DNA of 64,000 nucleotides from Planctomycetota bacterium (GTDB taxonomy: Bacteria > Planctomycetota > Phycisphaerae > Phycisphaerales > UBA1924), in assembly GCA_020831805.1 (NCBI GenBank), contig JAFIFX010000005.1:1-64000 (forward strand), in the 5' to 3' direction. The notes under the pieces were generated by a model. The model searched no databases and was not told where the DNA came from. It saw nothing but the letters and a program-made list of their open reading frames with translations. Made by a program: the position numbers and the translations under genes. Position 1 is the first letter of the stretch. Each line of letters begins with the position of its first letter. Shown piece by piece: positions 52,567 to 61,177 of this stretch.

Positions 52567-52595
52567 AGAATAAACGGTGTTTACTCCAAGGTCAA
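52567..52595 (-). promoter_or_regulatory. Sigma-70-type promoter of the glycine-rich gene
   Basis: Minus strand TTGACC (52595-52590), 17-bp spacer, TATTCT (52572-52567). A palindrome AAAC-ACC-GTTT lies in the spacer/-10 region and could be an operator. The gene ATG is about 70 nt downstream of the expected start site. Confidence 0.65.
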
Positions 52596-52757
52596 CACCC
52601 CGCTTCACAGTTTCTCCTCTCGTCTGCTCCCCTCTCCGTTTCACTTGGCGACACAGCTTGATTACCATTTGCGTAAGTTGCTGCAAAAACACAAATTACG
52701 ACTGATTCTTGAATGAACGGCCATTTCGCATTTGTCACAAAATGACTTGACAAACTC

Positions 52758-52829
52758 GGCAGCGGCTGGGAAAAGATGGCCGCCGAGCGGATCCACGGGG
52801 CGACCGACCTGACCATCGGGCGGACCTGA
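52758..52829 (+). repeat. 72-bp direct repeat, copy 2 (ispG 3' fragment)
   Basis: A second copy of the last 72 bp of ispG with one substitution at 52771. It is not part of any gene here: the stop codon TGA at 52827-52829 follows an in-frame remnant without start. Bases upstream differ completely from ispG. Confidence 0.95.
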
Positions 52830-52929
52830 GAACACACCACAGACCGGGGCCTGATTCAGGGGGTGGGAAATCTTGGCGCGCGGCGGACGAAACTCCGATA
52901 ACACAACCGTGAGCATCGGAGGAGTCGGC

Positions 52930-54282
52930 ATGCGAAGGACATTCGGGCACGCGCTGGTCGGGGTTGTGTTGTCTTGCCAGACGGGGGCGTTCGCCCAGTA
53001 CCTCGACCAGCCGCGCAGCCGCTGCCCGGTGGACATCGCCGAGCCGTTCGGGGTGCTGGACTTCTTCGATGTGTCCAAGTACCTGCAGTGGTATGTGGCG
53101 GGGGATCTTCGGGCGGACACGACCGAGCCGTGGGGCGAGATCAACTTCTTCGACCTGGTCCGGTTCCTGCACTTCTTCAATCTTGGTTGCGACATCGACT
53201 CCGACGGCGACGGCATCCCCGACTGGGCCGAGACCAACGACGGTGTGTTCCGCGGGTACTTCGCCACCGGCACCGACCCGCACAACTGGGACACCGACGG
53301 CGACGGGCTCAGCGACGGGGACGAGATCTTCGGGACCCTTGACGGGCTGGATCTGCCCGCGCTGGGCGCCGACCCCCTCCGCAAGGACATCTTCGTTGAG
53401 TGCGACTGGTTCGCCGGGGAGTTCGAGGGGGTGTACCGGGACTTCCGCCCCCGGCCCGAGGCCATCGCACGGGTGGTCGAGGCCTTCGCGAACGCGCCCG
53501 TCCCAAACCCCTACGGCGCGCCCGACGGGATCAACATCCATTTCGACTTCGGCCAGGGCGGGGTCTTCACCGGCGGCAACCAGATCCCCGGCAACCCGCT
53601 CTACATCACATTCCCAGAGCAGTTCGACCAGTTCAAGGAGGAGCACTTCGACCCACGCCGGCTCGGGTACTTTCACTACGCGATCTTCGCGTACCGGTAC
53701 GACTCGCCGACCAACCGCTCCTCGGGTGTCGGGCACATCAACGGCGACAGCTTCATGGTGACCATGGTCGACTACCTGACCAACTTCAACCAGTCCCAGA
53801 CCATCATGCACGAGCTGGGCCACAACCTCGGCCTGCGCCACGGCGGGTTCGAGAACCGCAACTGGAAGCCCAACTACAACTCGGTGATGAACTACCGCCA
53901 CCAGTTCCCCGGCGTGGACATCACCGGGGATTCGTTCGGCAACGGCGTGCTGGACTACTCCCGCGGGTTCAACTTCGATCTCGATGAGAACGCCATCTAC
54001 GAGCCGGACGGCGTGATCGGCATCCCCGTCGATTTCAACCGCGACGGCGTCATCCAGACCACGCACTACGCCCTGAACATCAACTGCCCGTTCGGGGGCA
54101 CGCCCTGCGGCACGCAGGCCCAGTGCTGGGACAGCTCGTGCACGATCCTTCGTGATCACGACGACTGGTCGAACCTCAACTGGCTGCGGCTCGTCGGCGT
54201 CCGCAGCGGCGGGCCGGTGGAGATCAGCCGCTGCCGGAGCGAGCCCCTGCCGCTCCGCCGTGCCCGTCACCCGGCGGACTGA
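52930..54282 (+). CDS. Secreted HExxH zinc metalloprotease with N-terminal GC-type dockerin module
   Basis: The 450-residue protein has a signal peptide (1-22). C32-C87 holds the paired GC-type module: RCPVDIAEPFGVLDFFDVSKYLQWYVAG, then DTTEPWGEINFFDLVRFLHFFNLGC. Calcium-binding thrombospondin type 3-like repeats follow (about 88-140: DIDSDGDGIPDWAET, NWDTDGDGLSDGDE). The protease domain has HELGHNLGLRH (294-304) and a Met-turn candidate SVMNYRHQ. Start at ATG 52930 with AGGAGT upstream. It lies 100 bp after the second ispG repeat and ends overlapping a convergent gene by 16 bp. Confidence 0.82.
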   Translation: MRRTFGHALVGVVLSCQTGAFAQYLDQPRSRCPVDIAEPFGVLDFFDVSKYLQWYVAGDLRADTTEPWGEINFFDLVRFLHFFNLGCDIDSDGDGIPDWAETNDGVFRGYFATGTDPHNWDTDGDGLSDGDEIFGTLDGLDLPALGADPLRKDIFVECDWFAGEFEGVYRDFRPRPEAIARVVEAFANAPVPNPYGAPDGINIHFDFGQGGVFTGGNQIPGNPLYITFPEQFDQFKEEHFDPRRLGYFHYAIFAYRYDSPTNRSSGVGHINGDSFMVTMVDYLTNFNQSQTIMHELGHNLGLRHGGFENRNWKPNYNSVMNYRHQFPGVDITGDSFGNGVLDYSRGFNFDLDENAIYEPDGVIGIPVDFNRDGVIQTTHYALNINCPFGGTPCGTQAQCWDSSCTILRDHDDWSNLNWLRLVGVRSGGPVEISRCRSEPLPLRRARHPAD

Positions 54283-54623
54283 GCCCCGCGCGATCGCGAC
54301 GCGTGGCGGGCGAAGGCCGCCTCGGTCAGGGACGGGCTGAGCGCCAGCCCCACGGGCGATCCGAGGCCGCGAGCGCCGGCCTCGCGGCGAAGGGCCCGCA
54401 CCTGTGATCGGTTCCACCCGCTCGCGTGGGCCAGACGCCGGAACGCGAGTTCACGCGGGTCGGTGCGCCGGCGCCGGCGTCCGTTCAGGCCGGCCCACAG
54501 GCCAAGGCCCACGATCAGCACCGCCAGACCCCAAGAGATCGCCGCCCCGGTCATGCCCGACTCGGCCGCGGCCTCCGGCTCGGTCCGGCCCGGGACGATC
54601 AGGGTGGTCGCCGCGTCGTTCAT
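54267..54623 (-). CDS. Small membrane protein, 118 aa
   Basis: One transmembrane helix near residues 25-45 (TGAAISWGLAVLIVGLGLWAGL) followed by a strongly basic stretch (NGRRRRRTDPRELAFRRLAHASGWNRSQVRALRREAGARG). The cytoplasmic part may bind nucleic acid or act as a scaffold; this is speculative. ATG overlaps the stop of the upstream HEAT-repeat gene by 4 bp, so the pair is translationally coupled. No family recognised. Confidence 0.65.
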   Translation of the reverse strand: MNDAATTLIVPGRTEPEAAAESGMTGAAISWGLAVLIVGLGLWAGLNGRRRRRTDPRELAFRRLAHASGWNRSQVRALRREAGARGLGSPVGLALSPSLTEAAFARHASRSRGAQSAG

Positions 54624-56704
54624 GCCGCGGCGCCCCGCAGGGTTTCAAGCCGGCGCACGCAGCGGGCGGCGCGGAGGCGGACGCGGGTGTCCGCGTCGTG
54701 CTCGGCGGCTTCGGCCACGCGGTGCACCAACCCCCTCCAGCCCGGGCCGAGCAGTTCACGCCGCTGCGGGCAGAGCACCCGCTCGGCGGCCCACGCCCCG
54801 GAGAGCCGGTGCTCGGCCCGGTCGTCGGTCAGCATGCGGGAGAGGGACTCGGCCGCGACCACCCTGGCCGCGGCGGCGGGTGGATCGGCCGCGGCGTGAT
54901 CGGTCAGGACGCGCCGGACCGCGCTGGCGCGGACGCGGTGGCTCGCGTCGTCCTTGAACTCGAGCAGCACGGGGTCGCAGGCGGGCACGGCCTCGACCGC
55001 GTTGGACCGCACGCGCTGATCCGGGGCGTTCAGGGCCGCACGGACGGTTCGGCCGGCCGGCTCGGAGGCCAGCGTTCCCAGCGCGGCGACCGCGGTCGCG
55101 CGGACGCGGTCGTCGGCGGCCGTGGACGCCAGTTCGACCAGGTCCATCTCGAAGCGCTCGCCCATCCGCAGGGCGCGGACCAGCATCAAGGCATCGAGCA
55201 CACGCTCGGGATCCGCGAAGCCCTCGCGGACCAGGCGGACGAAGGCGTTGGGATCGCGTTCGAGCAGGCGGCGTGCGGTCAGGCGCGATGCGGGGGTCGC
55301 GCCGAGCGGGTCGAGCCGCTCGGCTTCGGCCGCGGCCAGCGCACGCACCGACCGGTGCGGCGAGCGCCGCAGGAGCGTGGCCACCTGCGTGCGGCGAGAC
55401 CAGGCGCCCGAGCCGGCCTGCGGCGCGGGCACGCCCAGCGTCGACCAGCGCGTCGCGGCCGAGAGCGCCACGGATTCGACCGGGTCGAAGGTGTAATCGC
55501 TCAGGTCCGCCGGGTGTGCGGCGTGCGAGCCCGTCAGGCGGACCAGGGGGTCGGCATCGGCCAGGGTCGGCTCCAGGGCGACTCGCCGGGCCTCGTCCTC
55601 GAGGCCGATCAACTGAACGAAGCGGACCATCCCCCGGCGTGCGGCGGGGGAGAGTTGCTGGTAGCCACGCGCGGGCGGCACCGGCGCGTGCTCGCGGTCG
55701 CCGGTCGGACGCACCGCCCGCAGGCGAGCCCCGCGCGCCCCGCGTAGAGCAAGGTAGGAACGCGACAGCAGGATCTCGTGCTCCTCGATCGATTCGGCCG
55801 AGGCGAGCCGATCGACGCACACGACGCGGACCGGGTCGATCACGATCCACCGCAGGGCCCGCTCACGGAGCAGCGGCGAGGGTGTTCGTCGCAGCACCGT
55901 GCGCAGCGGGGAGTGGCTGGGGTGGCCCGACTCCTTGAGCAGGCGGCGGATCCGCGAGGCCACCGAGCGTTCCAGCGTGCCGCCGGGCAGGCGGTCGAGG
56001 ATGAGCAGCGCCGCGATGAGCGGGGAACGGCAGCGGTGCTCGGCGAACCGCCACGACGCGTCGGCGATGTGCCGGCACAGCTCCACGCGCTCGAGGTCCA
56101 GCACCCCTCGGTCCGCGCTGAGCCGCACGGTGGGCCGGGCGGCGATCTCGCCAAACTCAGCCCCCAGGACGCCCTCGGGCAGGTGGGCCAGCAGGGTCAT
56201 GGCCATGCGGAGCATGGCCCGGTCGGCGTGCAGGCGGACCGCCTGGTGCTCGTCGCTGAGCAGGCCGCTGACCACCCCCGCAAGACCGGGGTCGGCGGTG
56301 TCTTCGGCGAAGCGGGCGGCCGATGCACGCACACCGGGGTCAGGCGATTCCGACGCCTTCCGGGCCGCCGCGAGCCAACGCTCCCGCGCCAGGCCGGAGG
56401 CCAGCGGGCGGACGGGGTCGGGCACCCGGTCCCAGCCGGAGAGCAGTTCGAGCATGGCCCGCTCGGCCCAGCGCACCCGGCGTCGCGACGGCCAGCGGGT
56501 GACCAGCTCGACCGGGCCGAGGGCGCCATCGCGCATCGGGGCCCGAGCGGCCGACGCCAGCTCGAACAATCGCAGCGCCAGCGGCTCCCGTTCGCCCTCG
56601 GGCGCGAGGCGCAACGCCTCGCCAAAGGCGGGGATGCGCTCGCTGAGGGGCGCGTGATCGAGGACCTCCAACGGATGGGCGGGATGTGTTCGTGAGGGTG
56701 TCAC
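54620..56704 (-). CDS. HEAT-repeat-like protein, 694 aa
   Basis: An almost entirely helical, Ala/Arg/Leu-rich protein with HEAT-like units: SPDPGVRASAARFAEDTADPGLAGVVSGLL, TAADDRVRATAVAALGTLASEPAG, APDQRVRSNAVEAVPACD and DDASHRVRASAVRRVLTD. No signal peptide and no catalytic motif. Probably a protein-interaction scaffold. The start is a GTG at 56704 without a clear ribosome-binding site; a downstream methionine would remove about 56 residues. Divergent from the DUF2617 gene and coupled to the small membrane protein gene. Confidence 0.75.
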   Translation of the reverse strand: MTPSRTHPAHPLEVLDHAPLSERIPAFGEALRLAPEGEREPLALRLFELASAARAPMRDGALGPVELVTRWPSRRRVRWAERAMLELLSGWDRVPDPVRPLASGLARERWLAAARKASESPDPGVRASAARFAEDTADPGLAGVVSGLLSDEHQAVRLHADRAMLRMAMTLLAHLPEGVLGAEFGEIAARPTVRLSADRGVLDLERVELCRHIADASWRFAEHRCRSPLIAALLILDRLPGGTLERSVASRIRRLLKESGHPSHSPLRTVLRRTPSPLLRERALRWIVIDPVRVVCVDRLASAESIEEHEILLSRSYLALRGARGARLRAVRPTGDREHAPVPPARGYQQLSPAARRGMVRFVQLIGLEDEARRVALEPTLADADPLVRLTGSHAAHPADLSDYTFDPVESVALSAATRWSTLGVPAPQAGSGAWSRRTQVATLLRRSPHRSVRALAAAEAERLDPLGATPASRLTARRLLERDPNAFVRLVREGFADPERVLDALMLVRALRMGERFEMDLVELASTAADDRVRATAVAALGTLASEPAGRTVRAALNAPDQRVRSNAVEAVPACDPVLLEFKDDASHRVRASAVRRVLTDHAAADPPAAAARVVAAESLSRMLTDDRAEHRLSGAWAAERVLCPQRRELLGPGWRGLVHRVAEAAEHDADTRVRLRAARCVRRLETLRGAAA

Positions 56705-56841
56705 CGTGTTTTTGATCCCGATAGGGTCAATTCAGGTCAAGTTTCTGACGAATCAGTCTAATGGTTGTGGATTGATTTCGCAATTTGCGGATATGTTGTG
56801 GTCTTGCCCCTCCGGGCGTGTTCTGACCAGGCCTGTGTTTT

Positions 56842-56859
56842 CGGACGCCGAAGCGTCCG
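56842..56859. other. Hairpin in the divergent intergenic region
   Basis: CGGACGC (56842-56848), loop CGAA, GCGTCCG (56853-56859): perfect 7-bp stem, no T tract. Lies between the HEAT-repeat gene and the DUF2617 gene in a 273-bp region that otherwise shows no recognisable element. Confidence 0.4.
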
Positions 56860-56977
56860 GAAACCCGATAGAACCCGATCTGGCATCGGCCAACTCGCCG
56901 TTCTGGCGAGAGTTTCCGGAGGGCGAGAGGGGACCGCTCCGCACGAGTCGGGGCACAACAGGGGAAGGAATCTCCGC

Positions 56978-57532
56978 ATGGCACCCATCCGAGTCGAATC
57001 GCCCGCGCCCAGCGCCCTGCAGACCTATCAGTCCATTATCTACAGCCGCGGCGTGCATCCCGAGTTGTTCGACATCCGCGACCGCCGGGCGATCGTCCAC
57101 GGGCGGTACGCCTTCGAGGCCTGGCTCATGCCGGGGCGTCATGTGCTGCTGTTCGAGCACGCCGGGCATGCGTTGTCCGAACTGGTGACCGATCAGGAAC
57201 GCGGCCTGCCCGATTCAGGGGTGGTCGAGGCGTTCCTGTGCGCCGGCGAGCGGGAGATGGACCGCCGGTTCGAAGAGATGAACCTGGGCTACATGACCAG
57301 CGCCCAGACCGAGCAACTCGGCGAGAACCTCTACCACGCGACCTATGAGGAACTCGACGAACTCGCCCGCGACACCCGGGCCATGACCCTCCGCTGGACC
57401 GACGAGGCCGGGGCGTGCATGTCGATCATCGACACCCAGCGTTTCGCCCGCGAGGTCCACATCCAGGCCTATCACATGCTCGCCCGCGAGGGTCTCGTGC
57501 TCCGCACGCAGACGATCTTCGAGCACAACTGA
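56978..57532 (+). CDS. DUF2617-family protein
   Basis: A 184-residue protein. It matches the planctomycete DUF2617 pattern: SIIYSRGVHPELFDIRDRRAIVHGRYAFEAWLMPGRHVLLFEHAG, and REVHIQAYHMLAREGLVLRTQTIFEHN at the end. A helical middle part contains MDRRFEEMNLGYMTSAQTEQLGENLYHATYEELDELA. Start at ATG 56978 with GGGGAAGGAA upstream; an upstream open frame is not conserved. Function unknown. Confidence 0.72.
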   Translation: MAPIRVESPAPSALQTYQSIIYSRGVHPELFDIRDRRAIVHGRYAFEAWLMPGRHVLLFEHAGHALSELVTDQERGLPDSGVVEAFLCAGEREMDRRFEEMNLGYMTSAQTEQLGENLYHATYEELDELARDTRAMTLRWTDEAGACMSIIDTQRFAREVHIQAYHMLAREGLVLRTQTIFEHN

Positions 57533-57541
57533 GCCCCCCAC

Positions 57542-57649
57542 CGCGGCGGCAAGCCCGGGCTAGAGGTCCGAAGTGTCCCTCTGTTAAGGGGTGGGTGCTC
57601 CCGCGTGTCGGGAGTGCGCCGCCCGGTGTGCCGCCGCGATCGAACTTGG
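57542..57649 (+). ncRNA. Candidate structured RNA or structured 3' UTR
   Basis: A perfect 10-bp long-range stem, CGCGGCGGCA (57542-57551) with TGCCGCCGCG (57629-57638), extends inward through CCGGGC/GCCCGG (57555-57560 with 57621-57626). Inside are AGAGG/CCTCT and CTCCCG/CGGGAG hairpins. An intrinsic terminator follows at 57650-57677. It begins 9 bp past the DUF2617 stop, so it could be its 3' UTR or a separate small RNA. No known RNA family motif is recognised. Confidence 0.45.
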
Positions 57650-57677
57650 GCCCCGGGAGCGATCCCGGGGCTTTTTT
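57650..57677 (+). terminator. Intrinsic terminator upstream of ileS
   Basis: GCCCCGGGA (57650-57658), loop GCGA, TCCCGGGGC (57663-57671), then TTTTTT (57672-57677). Nine-pair GC-rich stem and T tract on the plus strand. Confidence 0.9.
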
Positions 57678-57918
57678 CGTCGATATACTCCGGCCATGAC
57701 GACGGACGCCGGTCAATCCGGGGCGGTGCAGGGCCGCCGAATTAGCACGCCCCGCTGAGGGGTAGCCGGGGATCGCACCGGCCCGACCCGCTCGCGGGGC
57801 CGCCGAGCCCGCTCGGCCCGACGCCGCCCGTTGTCCCCCCACCCCCCGCCCCCCCATCGCCATCCACGACCAATGATCCACCCCGGGGCCGACCGCGCCG
57901 GGTGCGAGGTGACCGACC
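57678..57918 (+). other. ileS leader region
   Basis: 241 bp between the terminator and ileS. It contains TATACT (57684-57689), a possible -10 without a recognisable -35, and a C-rich stretch near 57836-57856. AGGTGA before the ileS ATG serves as ribosome-binding site. No T-box or other known riboswitch is recognised. Confidence 0.5.
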
Positions 57919-60900
57919 ATGTCCGACACGACCGAGAAGCCCAACTACAAGAAGACCCTGAACCTGCCCAAGACCGCGTTCCCGATGAAGGCGAACCTGG
58001 TCCAGAACGAGCCGGCCAGCCTGAAACGCTGGGCCGGGCTGGCGGACGGCCAGGGCCTGTACGCCGCGATGCGCGATGCCGCGTCGGGACGCCCCCGCTT
58101 CGTCTTCCACGACGGCCCGCCCTACGCCAACGGCTCGATCCACCTCGGGCACCTGATGAACAAGTGCCTCAAGGACTTCGTGGTCCGGTCCCGGTTCATG
58201 CTCGGGCAGGACTGCCCGTTCGTGCCCGGCTGGGACTGCCACGGGCTGCCGATCGAGCACAAGGTGATGACCGACCTGGTCGAGTCGGGCAAGTCGAAGA
58301 AACTCGACGGGCTGGACGAGGACACCCGGCGGATGGCGGTGCGCCGCGAGTGCAAGGCGTACGCCGACAAGCAGATCGACCTGCAGCGCGGGCAGATGCA
58401 GCGGCTGCTGACCATCGGCGACTACGCCGATCCGTACCTGACCATGGCCCCCGACTACGAAGCCGCGGTGCTGGAGGTGCTGGCCGGGCTGTGTGATCGG
58501 GGGCTCGTCTACAAGGCGCTCAAGCCCGTCCACTGGTCGATCGCCAACGAGACGGCGCTGGCCGACGCCGAACTCGAGTACGAGGACCGCGAGGACCTGT
58601 CGGTCTATGTCGACTTCGAGGGGGCGGACGCCGACGCGGTCTACGCGGCTTTCGGACTCTCGGAGGACGAACGGGACGAGCAGGACCTGCACGCCACGCC
58701 CAGCTTCATGATCTGGACCACCACGCCGTGGACGCTGCCGGCGAACCTGGCGATCGCGGTGCACGAGAAGTTCGAGTACGCGCTGGCCAAGGTGGACGGG
58801 AACCTGACCGTGCTGGCGGCCGAGCTGCTGCCGAAGGTGGCCAAGGCCGCCAGGGCCGAGGATGTGCAGGTCGTCGCGACCGTGACGGGCGACCGGCTCG
58901 TCGGGCTGCGGTACAAGCACCCGTTCCGGGATGCGCCGCCGGCGATCGACGACGCGGACACCTCGAAGTGCTACACCGTCGTCTCGGCGGAGTATGTGAC
59001 GCTGGAGGACGGCACCGGCCTGGTCCACACCGCGCCGGGCCACGGCACAGAGGACTACCAGACCGGCCTGCGCGTGGGCCTGCCGGTCTATTGCCCGGTC
59101 CGGGGGGACGGGGCGTACGACGGCACCGTGCCCGAGTGGATCCGCGGCATGAACATCTGGCAGGCCAACGAGCTGATCGCCAAACGCCTGACCGAGTCGG
59201 GCCACATGTTCTACCAGCACAAGTTCATGCACTCCTACCCGCACGACTGGCGGAGCAAGACGCCGGTGATCTTCCGGTGCACGGAGCAGTGGTTCGTGGC
59301 GGTGGACCGGCCTTACAAGCTCGGTGACGAGCCGGTGTCCGGCCCGGGGCTGTCGGTGCGCCAGCGTGCGTTGGTCGCCATCGGCGCCTCTCCGTTCGGG
59401 GTGGCTCCGGACACGGAGCACTGGACGGAGGACCAGGGCGTGTCCGTCGAGGACAAGCGCGTGCGCTCGACGAAGGGCCCCGGCGAGTTCAGCGGCGAGG
59501 GCGGCGGGCCGGTCGGCCCGCTCGGACGCGGCGGCCGGGACGATCTCTCCGCGGAACCGCTGTCGGACACGATGGCGCGGGGCGCGGTGGCCGCGGGCCG
59601 GGGGGGCGATCCGGTCCGGTTCGTGCCCGCCTGGGGGCGCAACCGGATGCGGGGCATGCTGGACAGCCGCCCGGACTGGTGCATCAGCCGCCAGCGGGCG
59701 TGGGGGCTGCCGATCCCTGGGTTCACGATGCCGGACGGGTCGGCGTTCATGACGGCGGCATCGGTGCGGGCGGTCGCGTCGGTCGTGCGGGCCAGGGGCT
59801 CGGACGCCTGGTTCACGCTGTCGCCTGCCGAGCTGCTCGGCGACTACGACCCGAAGGCGGACTCGGAAGCCCCCGAGGCGCTGCGTTCCGGGGAGGTCGC
59901 GTTCGCGGAGCTGAAGAAGGGCCACGACATCCTCGATGTGTGGTTCGAGTCCGGCTCATCGTGGAACGCGGTGGTGCGTCAGCGGTTCGGCGACGAGGCC
60001 TACCCGGTCGACCTCTACCTGGAAGGCTCGGACCAGCACCGTGGGTGGTTCCAGTTGTCGCTGCTTCCGGCGCTGGGCGTGACGGGGCAGTCCCCCTTCC
60101 GGACGCTGCTGACCCACGGCTTCATGGTGGACAAGGACGGGAAGAAGCTCTCCAAGTCCCAGGGGGCGGCGCTCAAGGACCTGTTCGACCGCTTCGGGGC
60201 CGATGTGCTCCGCTGGTGGGTGTGCTCTATCGCGTACGAGAACGATGTGAAGGTCGACGAGGCCTTCTTCGCCAACGCGGGGCAGAGCTATGTGAAGGTC
60301 CGCAACACGCTTCGGTTCATGCTCAGCAACCTGGGCGACGACACCCCGGGCGGGACGGTCGGGCACGCCCCGACCTCGCTGGAGGCCTGGGTGCTCGGTG
60401 AGTTTGACGCGATGTCCGGAAAGGTCGCCAAGGCGTTCGAGCGGTACGCCTTCCACGAGGCGCACCGGCTGCTTTACAGCTTCTGCAACACCACGCTGAG
60501 CGCCGAGTACCTCTCGGCGGTCAAGGACCGGCTGTACTGCGACGCGCCCGATTCCGACCGGCGCCGGCGGACCCAGGCGTGCCTGCGGACGCTGACCGAG
60601 GGCCTGTGCCGCCTGCTGGCGCCGGTGCTCTGCCACACGGCCGACGAGGCGTGGCGGGCGCTGCACGCCGGGGATGAGGACGCGTGCGTGCACCTGACCG
60701 GCTTCCCGGAGCCAAGCGGGGCCGCCCCCGACGCCCGCTGGCCCGCGGTCATGGAACTCATCGAGCGGGCCTCCCGCACGCTCGAGCAGGCCCGGTCCAC
60801 CCGCGGGATCGACAACCCGCTCGATGCCGGGCTGCGCGTGGCCGACCCGGACGGCCTGCTGGCCGGCTTCGACCCGATCGATCTGGCGGACTTCTGCGGC

Positions 60901-61062
60901 GTGTCGCGCTTCGAGACCGGCTCGGCCGAGGGCATCGAGGTCATGGACCTGCGCGAGGAGCCCCGTTGCGAGCGTTCTTGGAAGCGCGACGGGACTGTTC
61001 GCCCGCGGTCGGACGGGGGGATGCTCTCAGACCGCGACGCCGCGGCGGTGGGTGTGGCCTGA
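57919..61062 (+). CDS. ileS: Isoleucyl-tRNA synthetase
   Basis: Class I synthetase charging tRNA-Ile, 1047 residues. HIGH motif HLGH (75-78 within PYANGSIHLGHLMNK), WDCHGLPIEHKV, editing-domain elements (TPSFMIWTTTPWTLPANLAIAV, and GLVHTAPGHGTEDYQTG), CISRQRAWGLPIPGF, and KMSKS as KLSKS (743-747). Residues about 464-564 hold a Gly/Pro/Glu-rich insertion of roughly 70 residues between EQWFVAVD and FVPAWG. The C-terminal zinc finger is degenerate: CERSW (1017-1021) and RPRS replace the usual CxRCW and CPRC. ATG start with AGGTGA upstream. Confidence 0.96.
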   Translation: MSDTTEKPNYKKTLNLPKTAFPMKANLVQNEPASLKRWAGLADGQGLYAAMRDAASGRPRFVFHDGPPYANGSIHLGHLMNKCLKDFVVRSRFMLGQDCPFVPGWDCHGLPIEHKVMTDLVESGKSKKLDGLDEDTRRMAVRRECKAYADKQIDLQRGQMQRLLTIGDYADPYLTMAPDYEAAVLEVLAGLCDRGLVYKALKPVHWSIANETALADAELEYEDREDLSVYVDFEGADADAVYAAFGLSEDERDEQDLHATPSFMIWTTTPWTLPANLAIAVHEKFEYALAKVDGNLTVLAAELLPKVAKAARAEDVQVVATVTGDRLVGLRYKHPFRDAPPAIDDADTSKCYTVVSAEYVTLEDGTGLVHTAPGHGTEDYQTGLRVGLPVYCPVRGDGAYDGTVPEWIRGMNIWQANELIAKRLTESGHMFYQHKFMHSYPHDWRSKTPVIFRCTEQWFVAVDRPYKLGDEPVSGPGLSVRQRALVAIGASPFGVAPDTEHWTEDQGVSVEDKRVRSTKGPGEFSGEGGGPVGPLGRGGRDDLSAEPLSDTMARGAVAAGRGGDPVRFVPAWGRNRMRGMLDSRPDWCISRQRAWGLPIPGFTMPDGSAFMTAASVRAVASVVRARGSDAWFTLSPAELLGDYDPKADSEAPEALRSGEVAFAELKKGHDILDVWFESGSSWNAVVRQRFGDEAYPVDLYLEGSDQHRGWFQLSLLPALGVTGQSPFRTLLTHGFMVDKDGKKLSKSQGAALKDLFDRFGADVLRWWVCSIAYENDVKVDEAFFANAGQSYVKVRNTLRFMLSNLGDDTPGGTVGHAPTSLEAWVLGEFDAMSGKVAKAFERYAFHEAHRLLYSFCNTTLSAEYLSAVKDRLYCDAPDSDRRRRTQACLRTLTEGLCRLLAPVLCHTADEAWRALHAGDEDACVHLTGFPEPSGAAPDARWPAVMELIERASRTLEQARSTRGIDNPLDAGLRVADPDGLLAGFDPIDLADFCGVSRFETGSAEGIEVMDLREEPRCERSWKRDGTVRPRSDGGMLSDRDAAAVGVA

Positions 61063-61177
61063 GCCGGCCTGAAATCATCGGGCCAAATCCCCCAAGCATG
61101 CCCGAGGGCTGATATGATCGCCCTGACCGCCGCGGCACGCGCCCGGCGGATCGCACGCGAACGCATGGGAGAACACC

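Larger units (their letters stand above)
50804..52829. mobile_element. Putative single-gene cassette inserted at the ispG 3' end
   Basis: A 2,026-bp segment starting right after the ispG stop and ending with the second copy of the 72-bp ispG terminus. It holds one minus-strand transcription unit (promoter 52567-52595, gene, terminator 50829-50862) with clearly lower GC than the flanks and 268 bp of AT-rich leader DNA. No integrase or transposase is inside. The arrangement is that of an insertion which restores the target gene end, as with attL/attR. Segmental duplication is the alternative. Confidence 0.5.

Noticed and set aside
56765-56977. N-terminal extension of the DUF2617 gene from 56765
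   Set aside because: Cys-rich unconserved extension; a strong ribosome-binding site precedes the ATG at 56978.
57585-57605. T-box-like string (AGGGGTGG...CCCGCG) before ileS
   Set aside because: Only loosely like the T-box consensus, no room for a Stem I with specifier loop, and it does not overlap the terminator as an antiterminator should.
57696-57758. 20-codon open frame in the ileS leader as an attenuation peptide
   Set aside because: Only one Ile codon, no ribosome-binding site of note, and no terminator after it.
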